Assembly (NCBI GenBank): GCA_945643635.1 | Contig: CALZFC010000354.1 | Coordinates: 3,351,501 to 3,415,500 of the forward strand | Reading direction: 5' to 3' | Origin: Allodiplogaster sudhausi | Lineage: Eukaryota > Nematoda > Chromadorea > Rhabditida > Diplogasteridae | DNA: 64,000 nt | Shown here: positions 1-10,980 of the stretch, piece by piece | Layout of the letters: each line of letters opens with the position of its first letter | Numbering within the stretch: position 1 is the first letter of the stretch | The notes under the pieces: model-generated | What the model was told of the DNA's origin: nothing | Database searches by the model: none | What the model saw: only the letters and a program-made list of their open reading frames with translations | Program-made: the position numbers and the translations under genes

Positions 1-12
1 GCGCTTTGGCAG

Positions 13-20
13 TATAAAAG
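13..20 (+). promoter_or_regulatory. TATA box upstream of MSP copy 1
   Basis: TATAAAAG lies about 70 bp before the MSP start codon. The matching position reads TATTAAAG in the copy near 33,230 and TATAGAAG in the minus-strand copy near 28,350, so only this copy keeps a consensus TATA box. Confidence 0.5.
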
Positions 21-90
21 AAGCCTTTTTCCTCATTTGTCGCCTGTCTTAAGCCGTCTGCGCTCTCCTCTCCACCTTCACTCTCTCGCC

Positions 91-476
91 ATGTCTGCTC
101 TCTCCGTCGACCCCCCCGCGGCCACGGTCCCTGCCGCCGGCGGTGCCTCCGTTCATCAGATCGCGCGGCCCGCCTTGTCTTCAAGGTTTGCCATTCCGAA
201 CACTTAGTTCAGTGCAAGCCAAACAATATTCACCTTCCAATCCAAAGCTATGAATGTATTTTTATAACTTTAAAGTAACAACAATCTCCTTGCTTACAGG
301 TGAAGTCGTCGAACAACAACGAGTACCGCCTGAATCCGGTGTTCGGCTTCGTTGAGCCGGGCGCGGCTGCCCCCCTCGAGATCACTCGGCTGGCCGGAGC
401 ACCCAAGGAGGACAAGCTCGTCATCCAGTTCGCAGAGGCGCCCGCTGACGCCGCAGACGACAGCGCGGCTTTCAAG
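91..476 (+). pseudogene. MSP-domain sperm protein, copy 1 (frameshifted, 3' truncated)
   Basis: Two exons are visible, 91-185 and 300-476, around a 114 bp GT-AG intron. Exon 1 starts MSALSVDPPAATVPAAGG and exon 2 contains KSSNNNEYRLNPVFGFVEPG and ITRLAGAPKEDKLVIQFAEA, the hallmark core of small nematode MSP-domain sperm proteins, cytosolic proteins related to the sperm motility polymer. Compared with the other copies, exon 1 lacks about 10 nt after the codons for HQIA, so the reading frame is lost before the splice site (the tail reads RPALSSR instead of an expected ...VFK). Exon 2 on its own is intact. The usual last strand and C-terminus of the domain are not found downstream; the open frame runs on into unrelated residues. 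Assignment to the family is secure; calling it a pseudogene rests on the exon 1 deletion. Confidence 0.8.
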
Positions 477-689
477 GTTTCCAGAGATATTCGAGGAGAT
501 TTGAGGAGATTTGAAGAGATCGGTGGATGGATCGAAAAGAGAAAAATTCTTTTGAAACATTTCGATAGATTGTTCCATGGCAGTAATCGACATTCTTCGG
601 TCTCATTTTGGTATGTTTTTATAGAATCATTTCGAAGCGACCGATTGTTCGAGATACTTTTGGCAAAATGATAAATAATTCCTAAATGC

Positions 690-805
690 ATTTTCCTCTT
701 GAGGCGGCCGCCGTCGCTGGCGAGGTGACTCTGCCGATCTCGGCCCAGTAGAAGAAGCTCCTCCCCTGACCGCATCTCCATTCCCCCCTCCCCTCTCCGC
801 CTCTA
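690..805. repeat. Single unit of ~104 bp GC-rich minisatellite
   Basis: One unit, from the stretch TCCTCTTGAGGCGGCCGCC to the CCCCTCCCCTCTCC run, downstream of MSP copy 1. The same unit is tandemly repeated about seven times at the equivalent place after MSP copy 3 (33,905-34,630). Open frames read through it on the minus strand are repeat translations. Confidence 0.8.
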
Positions 806-1876
806 GTGGTCGACGACGACGATAAATACTTCGCTTCTATCACGACTTTGGTTTACATTGAAGTTCAATAAGAAAGGAAAGGAAAAATGAACATATATGA
901 CAATGAGCTGTCAGATAATTTTTTCTTTCACAATCCATTTACCCGTGGATCCCCTGCTTTCCATGGGATCTTTCTTCGCGAGAATATAAATGCCCGCTAT
1001 TTGGCACGGATCAAATGTAGGAAAATCACAAGTAATGCAAAGAAAACATTTTCTGTTTTACTCGAGAATGCTTATTACTTCTTACGATTTCTATACATTT
1101 ATCACATCTCTGGCCTGAAGTGCGGAGAGCGAGAAGAAAGCATCCGTTCTGATCCCCCGGAAAGCTGGGGAAACAAGGGTTTCCCTAATTTGGTTAGACT
1201 GTGAAAAGGTACATTATTTAAATTGTACTATGCAAATTCATCCCATAGATGCCCCTAGTTCGAATCTGGATTTATGTTTCCAGTCATAGTGAAAGTAAGG
1301 GGCAGATATATAAATTCAAAACAAATTATGACAGTAATTAGAACAAACGGGGTAGTGAAAAGTTCAGAGATAAAAATTTGTAGTAGACGATAGTGGAAAA
1401 AGAGAGGAGACATCGGAAGAAAAGATAAAGAGAGAAAAATGATTGAGAAAGAAGATAGGTAGAGAGAGATACAATAATGACTGATAGAGAGAATTTGCGA
1501 GAAAGGTTCTACTCGAAGCAGTATGAGGTACTTTTTAAATTGTGTATGTTGAGAAACAGCAGGCACCCGAAACTGTTCCTACAAGGAAGATTTCACTTTT
1601 AAAAGAAAAAATGGAAATAAGGTAATGGACAGCGAAGTTTTCGACGCCTGCATTTCCCGATAACAACAAGTATAAATTAGGAATACTTTTTATAAACTCC
1701 GTCATGGTAGCGAAAGCCAACGGCAGAAAAAACTCTAATTATAACACTTGGCATCACATACGGCACACGGGGGGTGAGGCTTCCTGTGCATTTATTCAGG
1801 GATGGAATAAAACATGGCCTCGGACGGTGAGTGGAATGATGGAAGGAAGCGTGTGGCTCGGCAGAGGAAGGTCGTC
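806..1876. other. Non-coding spacer of the duplicated block
   Basis: I see no gene here. The sequence is repeated with small changes at about 34,630-35,600, including a purine-rich stretch at 1,385-1,500. Open frames in it do not persist between the two copies. Confidence 0.5.
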
Positions 1877-3394
1877 TTAGGCCGCCGGCGCATCCGGCAG
1901 GAAATCGTTCAGGTTCTGGATAAAAAATACCGTAATTATTATAACCTTTTTATATACCAAGCTCTTGTAATTTTCTTTTTTATGTTTTGTAACTCTTCTA
2001 TATTTTTCTTTTTAGTAAACATATAAAAAAATGAACCTGGTACTCCTGACCGTCGGAGCCTGAAGGCTCCGCCAGCTTCTAAAAGAAGAAAAGATTTCAA
2101 TTTCGGTAGGAAAGGTGTCAACAAGGCGTAGAAAAAGCTACAGCTATCTTTTCATTGTCGGCTTTTACCTCAATAAGTCAATTCATAGGACTCTTGCTAA
2201 ACTAACTGTATGCAAACAATAAATTTATGTTTGGTTGTTGACCAATATATTTAAATTAAAATGAATAGAATAAGCAGAAGTGACCTCGCCTACATTTGTA
2301 CGCTCCGTCCTCTCCGTCTTTCTTGTCTGCAATATTAAGGTTAATTAGACATGAAAAAGGGCAAAAAAAGGAATCAAGATTTTTCAAAATTGGACAGGCG
2401 GAAAATTTAAAAAAAGAACCGTACCTTTACCTCCTTGCTGCCCGGTTGCATCTGCCTCTTCTCAGCGGACTGCCTTGGAAGATTCTGCAATCGACACGCT
2501 GTACTTTGTACACAAGGGCGCTTTGTTTTGTAAGCAATAAAACATTTCTTTTTTCTACTGTATTCGGCTGAAATTGTCCATCAATTGCGCGGAAATTTAT
2601 TTTTTTTAACCTGCGGGACCTCCTTGCTCTCTTTCGATTTCATCTTCTTCTCGGCGGAGATCCGGACAAGACTGCTCTGCAGCATACATTTTATTTCTTT
2701 TTCAATTTGGCGGGAATCAATTTTTTTCGAAATAAATAATCAAAATCAACTACGAAGCGCAATAACATACGGTTGCCGATGGCGGGCCGTCGTCTGAAAA
2801 GGAAAGATGTTGTTATCCTATTCTTCTTTCCCTTCTTTATGCAAGACTGGAAAGGGTCTTTTCTTCGAAGAGCAGGAGATGGTTCTCTTCTTTTATTAGT
2901 CTTTGAATAGTCATTCTACATTCGCCAATAATAATTTCGCAAATTTGAAAATTTGTGACACTCTCCGTATTAAGGATTAAAGTATGCAAATTTCTGAAAA
3001 TTCAGTGAAAATGCCAAAATCCAGAGTTGGCTCTAAGTCAAAAGAGGGACACGACGAAAAGTTTACATTTCGGTGGCCCAGGTGCCAAATGTTCTCCCTC
3101 GCTTCGTTCGGACGCCAATCAATGAATTAACAATTTCATAACAATTTCATTTTTCTTCTCTGAAAATCTCCTCTCAAAATATTCATGTACGAGAGAATTC
3201 ATACCGCTGAGCCGGACGCGGCTTGACCTTGTCTCCTGAAACATTAACACTATTTTATTGTAATCGAATTGTTTTGCTCTTCTAACCTTGATCGATGATC
3301 CCTTCTTGGACGCCTTGGACATCTTGCTCTTCTTCTTCTTCTTTTGCCTGAAGCACAGCGGAAGGAGCGCGAGAAAGGCGAGAGCGTGGAGAAG
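1877..3394 (-). CDS. Gene T: single-pass membrane protein with basic tail, copy 1 (5' end not found)
   Basis: Not recognised as a known family. Eight exons on the minus strand join in phase: 3287-3394, 3205-3235, 2771-2793, 2620-2676, 2431-2484, 2285-2326, 2037-2078 and 1877-1915 (stop TAA). Each is flanked by AG acceptors and GT donors, and phases are 0/1/0 and then 0 throughout. The first visible exon encodes a hydrophobic segment LLHALAFLALLPLCF directly followed by RQKKKKKSKMSK, a typical membrane span plus basic stop-transfer. The tail is short, charged and built from tiny exons, two of which look duplicated (both contain SAEKK/SAEKR and end SKE). It ends in EYQNLNDFLPDAPAA. Upstream exons with a start codon and any outer domain were not identified. 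The second copy at 35.6-37.1 kb conserves the small exons and the stop, which supports them as real coding sequence. The gene is convergent with the MSP gene. Confidence 0.6.
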
Positions 3395-3780
3395 CTGAAT
3401 AAAAAGAACGGTTTAATCCATTTCATTTTTCCAACTGGTTTTCTCTTTTTTTTTACGGAGCTTCATGCTATTTTTTTCCTTCGAAGTGTCTTCACCACCG
3501 TTCTTTTCAACATTTGAGACCATTTAATATTATTATTTTTCCTTTTGTTTATATTTCTTGGAGTATCCATTGCTTTCTGATAGTAATATTTTGTAGTTTT
3601 ACAGTTAATTACAAATATGTAGCATATGAGAAATAAGAACCAGTGAGAAGAGCATGCGAGGGAGCAGTCGACCGGCCGCAGTAGTCGAGCAATAGGAAAG
3701 TGAAGTCTCGAAATAGGCAAGCAGCTTTTTATAAGTCACACGTCATACATATGAAACATAAACGATTAAACTTCTTCAGT

Positions 3781-4160
3781 TCAACTTTGATCTTTGACCT
3801 TAAGCGCAAAATTTTGACCTTTCTTGATGGGATTCCTCTTGAAATAGTGTACGGAATGAACTTTATATTCAAAGTTCCATAGAAGAACGAAAACTTTTTT
3901 GCCTTTCCAAGAAAGACGTTCAATAATTTTAAACTTTGATCTCAACATCAAATAAGGTTCTATCAAAGGCTTTTTATCGACTTTCTTCTGGCCGACGTGT
4001 CGGTCCCCGAGAGAATTGTCTTTTTCATGTTCGATCGCCATTTGTCTACTACTTCTTTGACGGTAAATTGTTGAGAATGCAACAAAAATTCCGCGTCTTT
4101 TATTTCATACATTTTAATCATTTCGTGGTTTTTTTTACAATAAAAGGATCCTTTATACAT
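3781..4160 (-). CDS. Possible upstream exon remnants (unrecognised)
   Basis: Two overlapping minus-strand frames encode lysine-rich sequence, for example EVVDKWRSNMKKTILSG and then RSKFKIIERLSWKGKK. They lie upstream of gene T and might be its 5' exons or a separate fragment, but I found no convincing splice path. The matching region in the second block (37,500-37,830) has an in-frame stop. This may be decayed coding sequence; no function is proposed. Confidence 0.25.
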
Positions 4161-4547
4161 TCATTACTCGCCATCACTTCAGTAATCGAAATTATATCTA
4201 TCCCCTGTTCACTCTGCATAGTGGCGCTAGCAATAAGATACACAGTCCGGGCCCCAGTCTTTTTAAAGCTGCTAAGATAGATATAGAAGCGTCTTAATGT
4301 GCAGTCGACGAATGTTTTCAAGCATTAATTAATCTCCCCTCCCACCGATATGCCAGACATTTAAAATGTAACTGTACATGTACTTGTGATTAACATAGAA
4401 TGATAGCACATTTAAAGGACCTCTCCGGCGAATATACAAGTTCTCGTTTTATGTTCTTAGAGATGAAACACTTTATTATTTAACTATTTGAAATCATGAC
4501 AGAATGATAAAATAAAATAATATTAATTAAATATTGTATGTATACTT

Positions 4548-4560
4548 ATCAGACATCAAT
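4548..4560 (+). promoter_or_regulatory. Conserved GATA-type site upstream of gene M copy 1
   Basis: CTTATCAGACATC, which contains TGATAAG on the other strand, is kept about 300 bp before the start in all three gene M copies (here, near 8,570, and near 38,084), while the DNA around it differs. GATA factors are common nematode regulators. Function is inferred from conservation between paralogues only. Confidence 0.4.
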
Positions 4561-4857
4561 AGAATGGTCAAAGTCAAAATAGCATTTACACTCGCTCTCT
4601 CCATCCCCCTCACTCTCTCCATCCTCTCTAATCACAATTAAAAAATTGCTATGCTTAATTAACCGCCAACTCCAACGTAGTGCCTCATCACTTTTTATTT
4701 ATTCTGCTCAAAGTCTTTCGTTCTCTCTCTCCCTCCCTCTCTCTCCTTCTATTTCTCAATCTCTCTCTCTCTTTCGTTCTTTTTCTCTCTCCCACATACA
4801 CAACTCCGCCTCTAACACTAGATCCTTCAAAGTCTCAATCCCACCTCCACTTCGAGA

Positions 4858-6605
4858 ATGCAAGGCATCCACCCGGTTGCGTCTCTCTCTTCTTCCTGGT
4901 CCGTAGTCACAGCCAGTGATTCGTTTCTCGTATTCTCTTCCGCTGAACCTGAGCAGCTACTCCGTGAGCACCGCGTCCTTCCGCTCTCCTCGCTGCCCAC
5001 CTCCTGTGACCTCGGAGGTCGCGACCTCTTCCCAAGTGACTGTCGCTTCAACGTTCGCATCTTGGATGCTGATCATCCACCGAATCCAGTCGTCTTTCTC
5101 GATGAGAGAACCCTCGTCACCATCGAGTGTCATTCGAATGATGGCTCCAATGTCGACTGGCGACTCATGTTCATCCACGTTGACGGTTCTGAACTGGCCA
5201 TTTCCCACTCAGCCGCCTTCCTACTCCCGGGCACAGTCAGCGCGGCTCCACGAATGCTTTGGATAAGTTCGAGCGACATCAACTCGAGCTCAAGCTTTTG
5301 ATGTCGACGGCGGGCGATGTCGAACTCTTCAAAGTGGAATGCGATGGTGCCGATGACGTGACGAGTACGAGTCTACTCTACTCCTTGATGTCTGTGAGGT
5401 GGCAAATGGAGGGCGCGATGAACAGGGCAGAATTCAAGGTTGGCGCGGACGACAGAAGAAACAGCAGTCATAACTATACTCCATCCTTAACTCAAGCTAC
5501 ATAGGAGAATCTTCGTAGCCCTACACTTGTTAGATTACTTTTTCTCTCGAATCGCATGTTTCTTTTTGTTTTCAACAAAACGTTAATAAGAATTCTCTTT
5601 AAGATTAAAGAGATGAGAGTTAATGGTGGGGTATTGCTATATATTCTGTAAAAGTGCTAAAAAGTTTATATCTATAATCAATATTTAAAGGTACACAACC
5701 ATAATCTGTTTGCATTTTCCTGACTATTGAAGTCTCGTGTTTCTAAATACGTTTTTTTCGCCCTTCGTTCGGGCAAAAAAGCGTGAACTCAAGATTGAGT
5801 TTATCCCCTTTAAGTACATCCTTGCGCCAGCGCTCGCCAGCCGGCCCTCGCGGCCGCCGGCGAGCGTGCTCGTCTACGGCAGCTACACTGCGTCCGTGCT
5901 CTACCGACGGACGGCCGCGAGCGAAGCGGACGAGGCGAGGACGCGGCCCGACGGCTGCGACTACCGCCCGCTCTACGACGAATTCGCACGCGTCCACGCG
6001 GTGGTCGGAGACGGTCGCCGGCGTGCAAAGATTCTTCTTCTCGGCAAGCAAGTCAGATGAGAGTCAGGTCAGTCTATTCATCATTTTATTTTTATTATTT
6101 TCCTTACACATAAAGTTCTTCAAAAGAGATATAATATGCAATGTAAGACGATTCAGATAACTCTGCAAATGCAAAGATTTGAGCTCGACGTCAAGATGAC
6201 CGACCTTGACCTCGGTCGGTCGACAATGCTGAGGTTGCGAGAAGTGCCGACCGACTGGAACAAGACGCTGAGCCCGGAAGGCGTCGTGCACTCTCCAGAA
6301 GGGCGAGTCTTCTTCGTCCTCGACCGCATTTTATATCAGGCAGGCGACTTTTCTTCTTGAATGCAAGAAATGGAATGTTATATTGTATTTGATTGCATTA
6401 CTCGATTTCAGTAAGTTACAAATGTACACATGGCATACATTCTTGTGAGAAATCATCCAATTTCTCCCCCCTTCCAGATGCGCCTGAGGGGGTGGCTCCA
6501 CTATCAGAGATCGCCCTCTCCGTGTGCTGGTCGCTGCTCTCTTCGAACTTCTTCGCCCAGCTCAAGAATGATTCTTGCTTTGACCATCGCTCCATTGCAC
6601 GCTAA
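4858..6605 (+). pseudogene. Gene M copy 1 (unrecognised four-exon gene, three frame lesions)
   Basis: Exons by comparison with the other copies: 4858-5438, 5815-6069, 6157-6339 and 6478-6605. The start MQGIHPVASLSSSWS follows a pyrimidine-rich leader and is conserved in all copies. Exon 1 is about 195-208 codons in the family and has no motif I can name. Exon 2 begins YILAPALASRP and contains ASVLYRRTAASEADE; exon 3 contains KMTDLDLG and LREVPTDWNKTLSPEGVVHS; exon 4 contains EIALSVCWSLLS. Lesions: a ~4 nt deletion in exon 1 near 5,275, an 11 nt deficit in exon 2 near 6,000 relative to copy 2, and a 1 nt loss at the start of exon 4. The exon 3 donor reads CAG/GCAGGC, suggesting a GC-AG intron. 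The gene is probably non-functional; its ancestral product is unknown. Confidence 0.55.
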
Positions 6606-7020
6606 CTTTATTAATAATACTATACAACAATGCTCCGGAGCCACCGGTCATTCCCCCTTCTCGACGTGGCTAGTGAAGGCGTGGCTGAATTATTTCATCC
6701 ATTTTAATCATTTTCTGATTTTGTTAAAAGAATTTAAGGATCTTTTATACAGTCATTACTCGCCATCACTTCAGCCGTGCAATTAATCTTGACAAAACTG
6801 ACGCCAGTTTGGCCAAATGTTAATGAAAGTTTCATTTCGAGCTCAGTGAAATTTTAATGAAATATTTTGTCATCTTTCATCTGGGAAGAGATTTTGAATT
6901 TTCTTTTTCTTATGCTATTTTCTTTCTTTCTACATGGTTTTTTGCATAGGTTTCTATTTAAACATATTTATGTACATACATAAATATGTTTACATAGAAA
7001 TATACGTCTATATATGTATG

Positions 7021-7263
7021 TTGAGAAGTATGAACAACTTATTGGTTCCCATTCGGCGTCGACAACCCAATTTGCCGTACATTCGACAGCATCCTATGCT
7101 ATTCTTCGCTCCCAATGAGAGGCTCCTTTGTGATCGCTTCCGGATGAGACCAGCTCGAGTCAGGCAGCTTGTCCAGCACCTCGTGGCGGCTCTCAACCAC
7201 TACTCTCTCGGAGACTGGGCGATCTCCGAAGAGAACCAGGCAAGCCGAGCAATCCGACTGTGA
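7021..7263 (+). pseudogene. Possible PIF/Harbinger-type transposase N-terminal fragment
   Basis: An open frame ending at 7,263 contains MLFFAPNERLLCDRF and RMRPARVRQLVQHLVAAL, then SEENQASRAI. The pattern of an aromatic/Arg-rich stretch, RF-x-M-x-x-x-x-V/F with an amphipathic helix, then a short Ser/Glu linker resembles the region before the nuclease domain in Harbinger-like transposases. No catalytic DDE region follows. It sits in the spacer between gene M copies 1 and 2. The resemblance is by eye and weak; it could be an unrelated exon. Confidence 0.3.
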
Positions 7264-7681
7264 TGTAAAGAAGGCAAGACAGAGTTTCAAAATAGGCGAG
7301 AGGTGGTGAGAGAGAGGAAAAGAGGTAAAAGTGATGAATCTCAGGGAGGTTAGGTGGTAGAATTGCATGAAACAAGGAATCTCAGGGAGGATAAGAGGGA
7401 GAAGTGCATGAAATAAGAAATTTCAATCTGAAAGCATTATTAAGAAAAATAATAATGGAGACAGGAAAAGCTGAAAAAATTGGTAGTTATAACACATTCG
7501 ACAGGTTCTCATAAGTAGATATGAAAAAAGGAAAGCATTCTAAGATTCACTCGGACAGCAACACACAATGCTTCTGTTTTTGCCCATTTTTCATTTCCGT
7601 TATTATTGAGATGACGAACTTGAAGTTGAATGACATTGGTACTTGGGCAATCTTTCGGTCACAAATATGAGAGAGCGTACA

Positions 7682-7738
7682 AAAGTGAGAGAGGAAAAGA
7701 TTCTAAAGAGCTTTTAGAATCTTTTCCTCTCTCACTTT
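7682..7738. repeat. Perfect 26 bp hairpin
   Basis: The arms at 7682-7707 and 7713-7738 are perfect inverted repeats with a 5 nt loop (GAGCT). Each arm has a purine- or pyrimidine-rich half (GTGAGAGAGGAAAAG / CTTTTCCTCTCTCAC). It could be a very small inverted-repeat element or a hairpin RNA source. No neighbouring gene explains it. Confidence 0.75.
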
Positions 7739-7949
7739 CACACACTATTTCGTTATACATGACAAACTTCAGTGAACTTTTTCGTTGAATGCATTTTTAA
7801 ACCTGCACAAACATTTTCTTTTCTTTTTCGGAAGTTGGATGAAGTTTGGCCTTTCTCCATAGTAAACCGGCGTAAAACCTTCATGAACTTTCAATTTGAG
7901 CTCGTTAATATTTCACTCAACCTTCGTTTCAATTTTCTTCCTAGATTAA

Positions 7950-8190
7950 TTGCACGGCAGTAATCGAAATTATCTCCTCTCTTCACTCTGCATAGTGGCG
8001 CTAGCAATAAGATAGTCCGGGACCCAGCCTTTCCTAAGGCTGCTAACATAAGATTTGCGCAGAGATGGTAGCGTTTTAATGTGCAGTCTAGCAATTTTTG
8101 TAAGCATTAATCCATCCCACTGATTTGCCATACATTTAAAATGTAACAGTACATGTACTATTCATTAACATAGAATGATAGCCCTTTATG
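7950..8190. repeat. Diverged copy of gene M 5' flank
   Basis: This repeats 4,180-4,420 with changes (shared anchors include CATAGTGGCGCTAGCAATA and TTAATGTGCAGTC). It marks the start of the second gene M block. No gene is seen in 7,270-8,560 apart from the hairpin listed separately. Confidence 0.6.
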
Positions 8191-9477
8191 GGTATCTTAA
8201 TTCGAGATTTTTTTTATTTATGTAAAAGCTCTCAAAAATCTTCCTCTCAATGTTATATGAACTTTATATCAACACGATAAAGTCGCTTCTTCATCCTGGT
8301 AACATGTTTTCTCCGATTTTAATTGAAAAAAAACGCATAGAGCGAGAGACAGTGAAATGGTGAGGAAGCGAAGACTAGTCTGCGCGGGATACACCAAGTA
8401 AATATGTACATACATACATAAATATGTAGTTGGGAGGGAGATCTTTAATTATCATTGATTAAACACTTTTGTATTCAACTATTTGAAGAGATTAAAAACT
8501 TTTTATTCAACTATTTGAAATTATGACATAACGATAAAATAAAATATATTAATAAAATATTTGGTGCTTATCAGACATCGATTGAATAGTCAAGGTCAAA
8601 GTAGCTGTTACACACACACTCTCTCTCTCTCTCCATCCCCCTCACTCTCTCCATCCCTCTCGCTCTCTCAATCCCTCTGTGCATTTGCTCACCTGCTTGC
8701 ATACTTTTTCGCCTCAACTTTTCGTCAGTCACTTTACACTCAATTTAATCATAATAAAAAAATAACTAGTGCCTCATCACTTGTATTTACTCTGTCTTTC
8801 GTTCTCTCTCCCTCTCTCACACACACTCCGCCTCTAATAAAAGACTTTTCAAATCTCAATCCCACCTCCATTTCGAGAATGCACGGCATCCACCCGGTTG
8901 TGTCCATCTCTTCTTCCTGGTCCGTAGTCAGTGACTCACTTCTCGTCCTCTCTTCCGCTGACCCTGAGCAGCTCCTCCGTGAGCACCGCGTCCTTCCGCT
9001 CTCCTCGCTGACCACCTCCTGCGACCTCGGAGGTCACGACCTCTTCCCAAGTGGCTGTCGCTTCAACGTCCGCATCTTGCATGCTGATCATCCACCGAAT
9101 CCAGTCGTCTTTCTCGATGAATGAACTCTCGCCACAATCGAGTGTCACTCCAATGATGGCGCCAACGTCGACTGGCGACTGATGTTCGTCCGGATCGATG
9201 ATCGTTTCGCGTTAGCCATCTCGCACTCAGCCGCCTTTCGCATCTCGCCTTTCGGCGGCGCAGCACCACAGCGAATGCTTCGGATGAGTTCAAGCGACGC
9301 GCAACGCCTCGAGCTTAACGTGTTCGCGTCGACTGAGTTCAGATTCGACAATGTCATGTTAAAAGTGGAGTGCGATGGCGTCGGAAACGTCATGGTTACG
9401 AGTCTATTCAACTGCAGTACGTGGATGAGGTCCTGCCGAGATCGCCTGATGAACCGAGCAGAATTCAAGGTTGGCGC

Positions 9478-9854
9478 CAGAGGTGGGAATGGGCCCAAAA
9501 TTTTTGGGCCGGCACCGCCCTTCGGGCCCTAAGTCTCGGCCAGGCCAGACCGGAATGGCCCGGCTCGGCCCGCCCGACCCGATTTAGGCGCTCAATTTTT
9601 TAATTTTCTTTTTTAGTCTAACAAATTTTCGCAAAAATTTAATTCAATAGTTCCACTTTAAGGTGATTTGATATACCCATTGCCGTATTTAGTATAGCTA
9701 AACCAATTTCTCATACTTCCGAAAATATAAAGTTACGTTTTTACCAGTAATTTGCCGAAAATTTCTGACTTTAGGGCCCAAGCGGGCCTACAGGCCGGCC
9801 CAACATTTCTTGGGCCGGCCCGGGGCCTTGGGAATTTGGGCATTCCCACTTCTG
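9478..9854. mobile_element. hAT-type MITE (377 bp) with 8 bp target duplication
   Basis: It begins CAGAGGTGGGAATG and ends CATTCCCACTTCTG, near-perfect terminal inverted repeats. It is flanked by an exact 8 bp duplication, GTTGGCGC, at 9470-9477 and 9855-9862. The 8 bp duplication and CAGRGGTGGG ends are typical of hAT elements. The interior is rich in GGGCCC/GGCCGGCCC palindromes and codes for nothing. Gene M copies 1 and 3 are the empty sites. The duplicated target is the 5' splice donor of intron 1, so that donor now exists twice. Confidence 0.9.
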
Positions 9855-10898
9855 GTTGGCGCGGAGGACAGAAGATACTGTAGTAAAATAGCAATGTAGT
9901 CAGAAGATACAGCAGTTGGAAGATACAGTAGTCATAACTATACCATATCCTTAACTCAAGCTAGGAAAAACTTCGCAGACTCCTTCTTCAGCAAGATTTG
10001 AGTCCACCGAACAGGCTAACCCGTACCCTACACTTGTCAGATTACTTTGTCTCAGGAATTGCACGTTTATCTTTGTTTCAAACAAAAAGTTAACAATATT
10101 TTCTTTTTAAGATTAAAGAAATGAAAGTTAAAGTTGGGCATTTTCATGGATACTATAAGGGGGTAAAGTATTTATTAAATCAACTACGTAAATCCACATC
10201 TCTGAAGCCCATGCTGTCTCGCCCTCGTTCAGGCAAAAGGGCGAATTGAAGATTGAGTTATTCCCATTTAAGTATGTCCTTGCGCCGGCGCTCAAAAGTT
10301 GGTTATGCTGCAACCCCAAAGAGTGTATTGCTACTTCGGCCTCCGGGCCTCCGTGATCTACCGACGGACAGCCGCGAGCGATGCGGAAGAGGAGCGAACG
10401 TACGGCCGCGTCGACTACCGCCCGCTCTACGACGAATTCGCGCGCGTCGACGCGGCGACCACGCGGTGGTCGGAGACATTCGCCGGCATGCAAAGATTCT
10501 TCTTCTCGGCGAGCAAGTCCGCTGAGAGTCAGGTCAGTCTTTGCTCCTTTTCCTTAAATATAAATGATTCGACCATATGGGTTTTAGCTGGTTTTTTTGT
10601 TGTTGATAAAAGAGATTTAGTAAGATCATTAAGAAAACCCTGAAAATGAAAAGATTTAAGCTGGAAGTCAAGATGACCGACCTCGACCTCGGTAGCTCGA
10701 CGGTGCTGAGGCTGCGAGAGGTTCCGACCGACTGGAACAAGACGCTGAGCCCGGAGGGCGTCGTGCACTCTCCAGGCGGACGAGTCTTCTTCATCAGAGA
10801 CCGCATTCTATATCAGGCAAGACATTTTCTTTTCTTCAATGAGAAACATAAAATGTTATATTATATTACATTACTAGTTATTGGTAGCTTACGCACAG

Positions 10899-10910
10899 AT
10901 ATATATATAT

Positions 10911-10979
<69 letters not shown>

Positions 10980-10980
10980 A
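10899..10980. repeat. (TA)n microsatellite
   Basis: An almost pure TA run with a few TG steps, directly against the left end of the foldback element, in intron 3 of gene M copy 2. The TA-only context fits a TA-targeting transposon but hides the exact target duplication. Confidence 0.95.

Larger units (their letters stand above)
1..6650. repeat. Segmental duplication block, copy 1 (MSP / T / M)
   Basis: This stretch is repeated in the same orientation at about 33,220-44,640. The shared order is MSP exons, a GC-rich ~104 bp minisatellite unit, gene T on the minus strand, and gene M on the plus strand. The second copy is longer because it has seven minisatellite units instead of one and a 4.3 kb insertion in gene M. 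A third, partial copy of the gene M end, with its 5' flank, lies at 7,900-18,980. Matching was done by eye over many short anchors, so the borders are approximate. Confidence 0.85.

Noticed and set aside
1814..1939. Plus-strand frame MASDGEWNDGRKRVARQRK, also near 35,537
   Set aside because: It overlaps the last exon of gene T in antisense, and the second copy has an indel and an earlier stop; the minus-strand exon is better supported.
6934..7019. N-terminal part of the 6934-7263 frame as coding
   Set aside because: It is built from ATATG/TATAC low-complexity repeats; only the part after about 7,021 looks like protein.
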